7,339 nt of DNA, taken from positions 1 to 7,339 of the forward strand of contig CAJUIK010000084.1 in NCBI GenBank assembly GCA_910585875.1, written 5' to 3'. Both the position numbers and the translations under genes were made by a program. Position 1 is the first letter of the stretch, and every line of letters starts with the position of its first letter. The notes below the pieces were generated by a model. That model made no database searches. It had not been told where the DNA came from and worked only from the letters and a program-made list of their open reading frames with translations. The stretch is from an uncultured Eubacteriales bacterium. GTDB taxonomy: Bacteria > Bacillota > Clostridia > Oscillospirales > Butyricicoccaceae. This document shows positions 5,667-7,339 of the stretch, one piece after another.

Positions 5667-5912
5667 TTGTTTGACGGAACACGGAAATTCAAAATTACAG
5701 ACGAATCGGACCAGGAAATGAAGCGCATCCTCACCGATGTGTACGACGCGCTCCGGGAAAAGGGATACAACCCCATCAACCAAATTGTGGGCTACATCCT
5801 GTCGGAAGATCCCACCTATATCACCAACCACAACAACGCCCGCAGCCTGATTCGCAAAATCGACCGGGACGAACTGCTCCAGGAGCTGGTCCGCCGGTAT
5901 TTGGCCGATTAG
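5667..5912 (+). CDS. ireB: IreB / UPF0297 regulatory phosphoprotein
   Basis: The 81-residue protein matches IreB (UPF0297) across its whole length, including the family core YNPINQIVGYILSEDPTYI (33-51), then ARSLIRK and RDELLQELVRRYL at the C-terminus. IreB in Enterococcus faecalis is a substrate of the Ser/Thr kinase IreK and modulates intrinsic cephalosporin resistance; it acts in the cytoplasm as a small dimer. The N-terminal FDGTRKF segment keeps a Thr (Thr5) aligned with a reported phosphosite region. TTG at 5667 is chosen from ribosome-site spacing and because it gives the usual family N-terminus; GTG at 5658 would add three residues. In many Firmicutes this gene sits in alaS-ireB-ruvX; here it stands behind pheT with its own candidate promoter. 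Confidence 0.92.
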   Translation: MFDGTRKFKITDESDQEMKRILTDVYDALREKGYNPINQIVGYILSEDPTYITNHNNARSLIRKIDRDELLQELVRRYLAD

Positions 5913-5975
5913 CCGGGGCGCCGCCGGCCGCCCGATCTGCACATTGATAACAAAATAAAACCTTGCCCTTGGTTC

Positions 5976-6014
5976 AAAAAAGCCCGTAACCCCTGTAGTT
6001 TCAAGGGGTTACGG
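5976..6014 (-). terminator. Hairpin with terminator face on the minus strand, possibly bidirectional
   Basis: CCGTAACCCCT (5984-5994) and AGGGGTTACGG (6004-6014) form a perfect 11-bp stem with a 9-base loop. On the minus strand it is followed after 2 bases by TTTTTT (5981-5976), an ideal intrinsic terminator. On the plus strand the nearest T-run (6027-6032) is 12 bases beyond the stem, so ending ireB transcription would be less efficient. No minus-strand gene lies to its right in the window. Confidence 0.65.
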
Positions 6015-6055
6015 CGAAAGCAGAAATTTTTTGTTCTTATTTTGTAACTTTTTGT

Positions 6056-6083
6056 TTGACTTTTGTTACGATTTTGATATAAT
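6056..6083 (+). promoter_or_regulatory. Promoter of the 100-aa protein / NlpC-P60 operon
   Basis: TTGACT (6056-6061), a 16-base spacer and a perfect TATAAT (6078-6083) with an extended -10 TGA form a strong sigma-A promoter. Initiation is expected near 6090, so the leader before ATG 6106 is very short. An inverted repeat, GTAAC (6044-6048) and GTTAC (6065-6069), flanks the -35 and could be a regulator site. Confidence 0.8.
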
Positions 6084-6105
6084 GATGATTGTCGGAGGTA
6101 AACCC

Positions 6106-6408
6106 ATGAGCACAAAAAACGAAAAAGAGCGGCAGCCCCTAGTTTATAAGGGACGCGCTTTGCTGAGAAAAGACGATACGATCTATTATGGCAGTATGTC
6201 TGAGAAATACATTATCCAGCTGAAAGTGCTGGAGGCCGGCGCGAACAAAGATCTTTCCGTCGCCACAAAAGTCCGCGTAGAGCTTCAGCTCACCGACCCC
6301 GACATCTCCGCTGCGGACAAAGTCGTGAAATCCACCGAAAAAGACGGTTTGTACAACGCGATGGACATCGCTTCCATCTGGCTCGACAGAGCGCTCAGCC
6401 ACAAATAA
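6106..6408 (+). CDS. Conserved-looking hypothetical protein, 100 aa
   Basis: I do not recognise a named family. The product is soluble, with no signal peptide or membrane segment. It has a charged N-terminus, then VYKGRALLRKDDTIYYGSMS (13-32), beta-type strands such as KYIIQLKVLE (34-43) and TKVRVELQLTDPD (54-66). A helical end, LYNAMDIASIWLDRAL (82-97), follows. GGAGG (6094-6098) lies 7 bases before ATG 6106. The frame stays open upstream to 6031, but that part contains the promoter, so the longer start is rejected. The next gene, a secreted cell-wall hydrolase, begins 33 bases downstream with no terminator between, so the two are probably one transcript. Coding reality is supported by the promoter, ribosome site and neighbour spacing. 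Confidence 0.85.
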   Translation: MSTKNEKERQPLVYKGRALLRKDDTIYYGSMSEKYIIQLKVLEAGANKDLSVATKVRVELQLTDPDISAADKVVKSTEKDGLYNAMDIASIWLDRALSHK

Positions 6409-6428
6409 CAGCCGTCTCCCGAAAATCC

Positions 6429-6435
6429 AGGAGGT
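6429..6435 (+). promoter_or_regulatory. Ribosome binding site supporting a TTG start
   Basis: AGGAGGT is the full Shine-Dalgarno consensus, 6 bases before TTG 6442. It fixes the start of the hydrolase gene at a TTG that places the signal peptide correctly. Confidence 0.85.
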
Positions 6436-6441
6436 ATAAAG

Positions 6442-7314
6442 TTGAACAAGGGCATCAAGGTTTTGAAGACAGCAATGGTATCCGCCGCATTGAGCGCGGC
6501 GATGGTTTCTTTCTCCCATGCCGTAGACGTTCAGGGAGGCGGCATCGTCACCGCCAATTCCGCTTTGAATTTCCGCAGCGCCCCTTCGGAGTCGGCGTCG
6601 ATAATCGATAGTCTGTCCAATGGGTACAGAGTATGTATTCTCGGCGTCGACGGCGATTGGGCCTATGTGACGGCCAACGGCAATCCGGGTTATGTCAACG
6701 TGGCTTACCTGGAGCGCTTGGAAGTGATGGACGTCAATGGCGGCGGCGCCAAAGTGACTGCTTCGACTTTGAATATCCGCTCCCATCCCTCCACAACCGG
6801 CGACGTGCTGGGCCAGATCCCTCAGGGGCAGACGGCCCAAATCACCGGCGTCAACAAGGGTTGGCTCCAGGTAAAATACAACGGCGTTCAGGGCTTTGTC
6901 AGCCCGGAATATGTGGAAATCGTCCCCGGACAGGCCCAGGATAACGCGGGCGCTTCCAGCGTGATTACATATGCCAAGCAATTTATTGGCACTCCTTACC
7001 GCTACGGCGGGTCTTCTCCCAGCGGCTTTGATTGCTCGGGCTTTACCAGCTATGTGTACAAGCATTTCGGCGTCAACCTGTCCCATTCCTCTCGTGCTCA
7101 GTATGGCCAGGTAACAAAGGTGAGCCGGAGCGAGCTGCAGGCCGGCGATCTGGTGTTTTTCACCAATGGCGGCAAATCCATCGGCCATGTGGGCATTTAT
7201 GTTGGAGGCGGCCAGTTCATTCATTCGCCTTCCGCGGGCCGTTCCGTGTGCATCGAATCCATGTCCAGCGGCTATTATGCCAGCCATTATGTGGGCGGCG
7301 GCCGGGTTCGCTAA
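6442..7314 (+). CDS. Secreted SH3-SH3-NlpC/P60 cell-wall hydrolase
   Basis: The 290-residue precursor has a signal peptide with a Lys-rich start, a hydrophobic core (11-24) and likely cleavage after SHA (25-27). Two bacterial SH3 domains follow, at about 33-93 (ALNFRSAPSE, GDWAYVTANGNPGYVNVAYL) and 103-161 (TLNIRSHPST, GWLQVKYNGVQGFVSPEYV). An NlpC/P60 domain occupies about 173-288. The catalytic residues are visible: Cys198 in FDCSGF, His249 in GHVGIYV and His261 in FIHSP. Enzymes of this design are secreted endopeptidases that cut peptidoglycan stem peptides, typically next to gamma-D-Glu; exact bond specificity cannot be read here. It starts at TTG with an ideal ribosome site, 33 bases after the 100-residue gene. 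No terminator is visible in the last 25 bases, so the operon may continue. Confidence 0.95.
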   Translation: MNKGIKVLKTAMVSAALSAAMVSFSHAVDVQGGGIVTANSALNFRSAPSESASIIDSLSNGYRVCILGVDGDWAYVTANGNPGYVNVAYLERLEVMDVNGGGAKVTASTLNIRSHPSTTGDVLGQIPQGQTAQITGVNKGWLQVKYNGVQGFVSPEYVEIVPGQAQDNAGASSVITYAKQFIGTPYRYGGSSPSGFDCSGFTSYVYKHFGVNLSHSSRAQYGQVTKVSRSELQAGDLVFFTNGGKSIGHVGIYVGGGQFIHSPSAGRSVCIESMSSGYYASHYVGGGRVR

Positions 7315-7339
7315 ACTCAAAGTTTGTTCAGACCTTGAC

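Noticed and set aside
6031..6105. 25-codon extension of the 100-residue protein
   Set aside because: It contains the strong TTGACT/TATAAT promoter, and the GGAGG at 6094-6098 supports ATG 6106.
6139..7320. Minus-strand open frame opposite the hydrolase operon (393 codons)
   Set aside because: Fully antisense to two supported genes with promoters and ribosome sites; no recognisable domain.

Overview
The window looks like chromosomal core sequence from a fairly GC-rich Gram-positive Clostridia-type bacterium, most plausibly an Oscillospiraceae/Ruminococcaceae-like gut anaerobe. The pointers are a T-box leader on pheST, an IreB (UPF0297) gene, CCA encoded in the tRNA gene, strong AGGAGG-type ribosome binding sites with TTG starts, and DUF2752/TM2 small membrane proteins. 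The taxon is inferred; there is no 16S marker.

Layout. (1) 1-190: the 3' end of a small membrane protein gene whose C-terminus is packed with Cys and Asn, followed by a near-ideal intrinsic terminator. (2) 250-436, minus strand: a tRNA-Pro(CGG) gene with its own consensus promoter, a leader hairpin and a terminator. (3) 547-1652: an AT-richer module in which a minus-strand XRE repressor gene faces a plus-strand operon of two small membrane proteins (DUF2752, then TM2). Two copies of a 12-bp palindrome lie in the shared promoter region, so a self-contained repressor-controlled membrane operon is likely. (4) 1673-5473: pheS-pheT under an extended -10 promoter and a Phe-type T-box riboswitch. 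(5) 5480-5912: a promoter and strong hairpin directly after pheT, then ireB, which probably starts at TTG. (6) 5976-6032: a hairpin whose best terminator face points to the minus strand. (7) 6056-7314: a strong promoter, an unrecognised 100-residue protein, and a secreted SH3-SH3-NlpC/P60 cell-wall hydrolase, apparently one operon running to the window's end.

Functionally, most of the window is translation (tRNA-Pro, PheRS under tRNA-Phe-sensing control) plus envelope biology (IreB, the NlpC/P60 hydrolase, the small membrane proteins). I see no CRISPR array, transposase, integrase or defence system. The least explained items are the XRE/DUF2752/TM2 module with its paired operators, the Cys/Asn-tailed membrane peptide, the 100-residue protein beside the hydrolase, and the C (rather than U) at the tRNA-discriminator position of the T-box.
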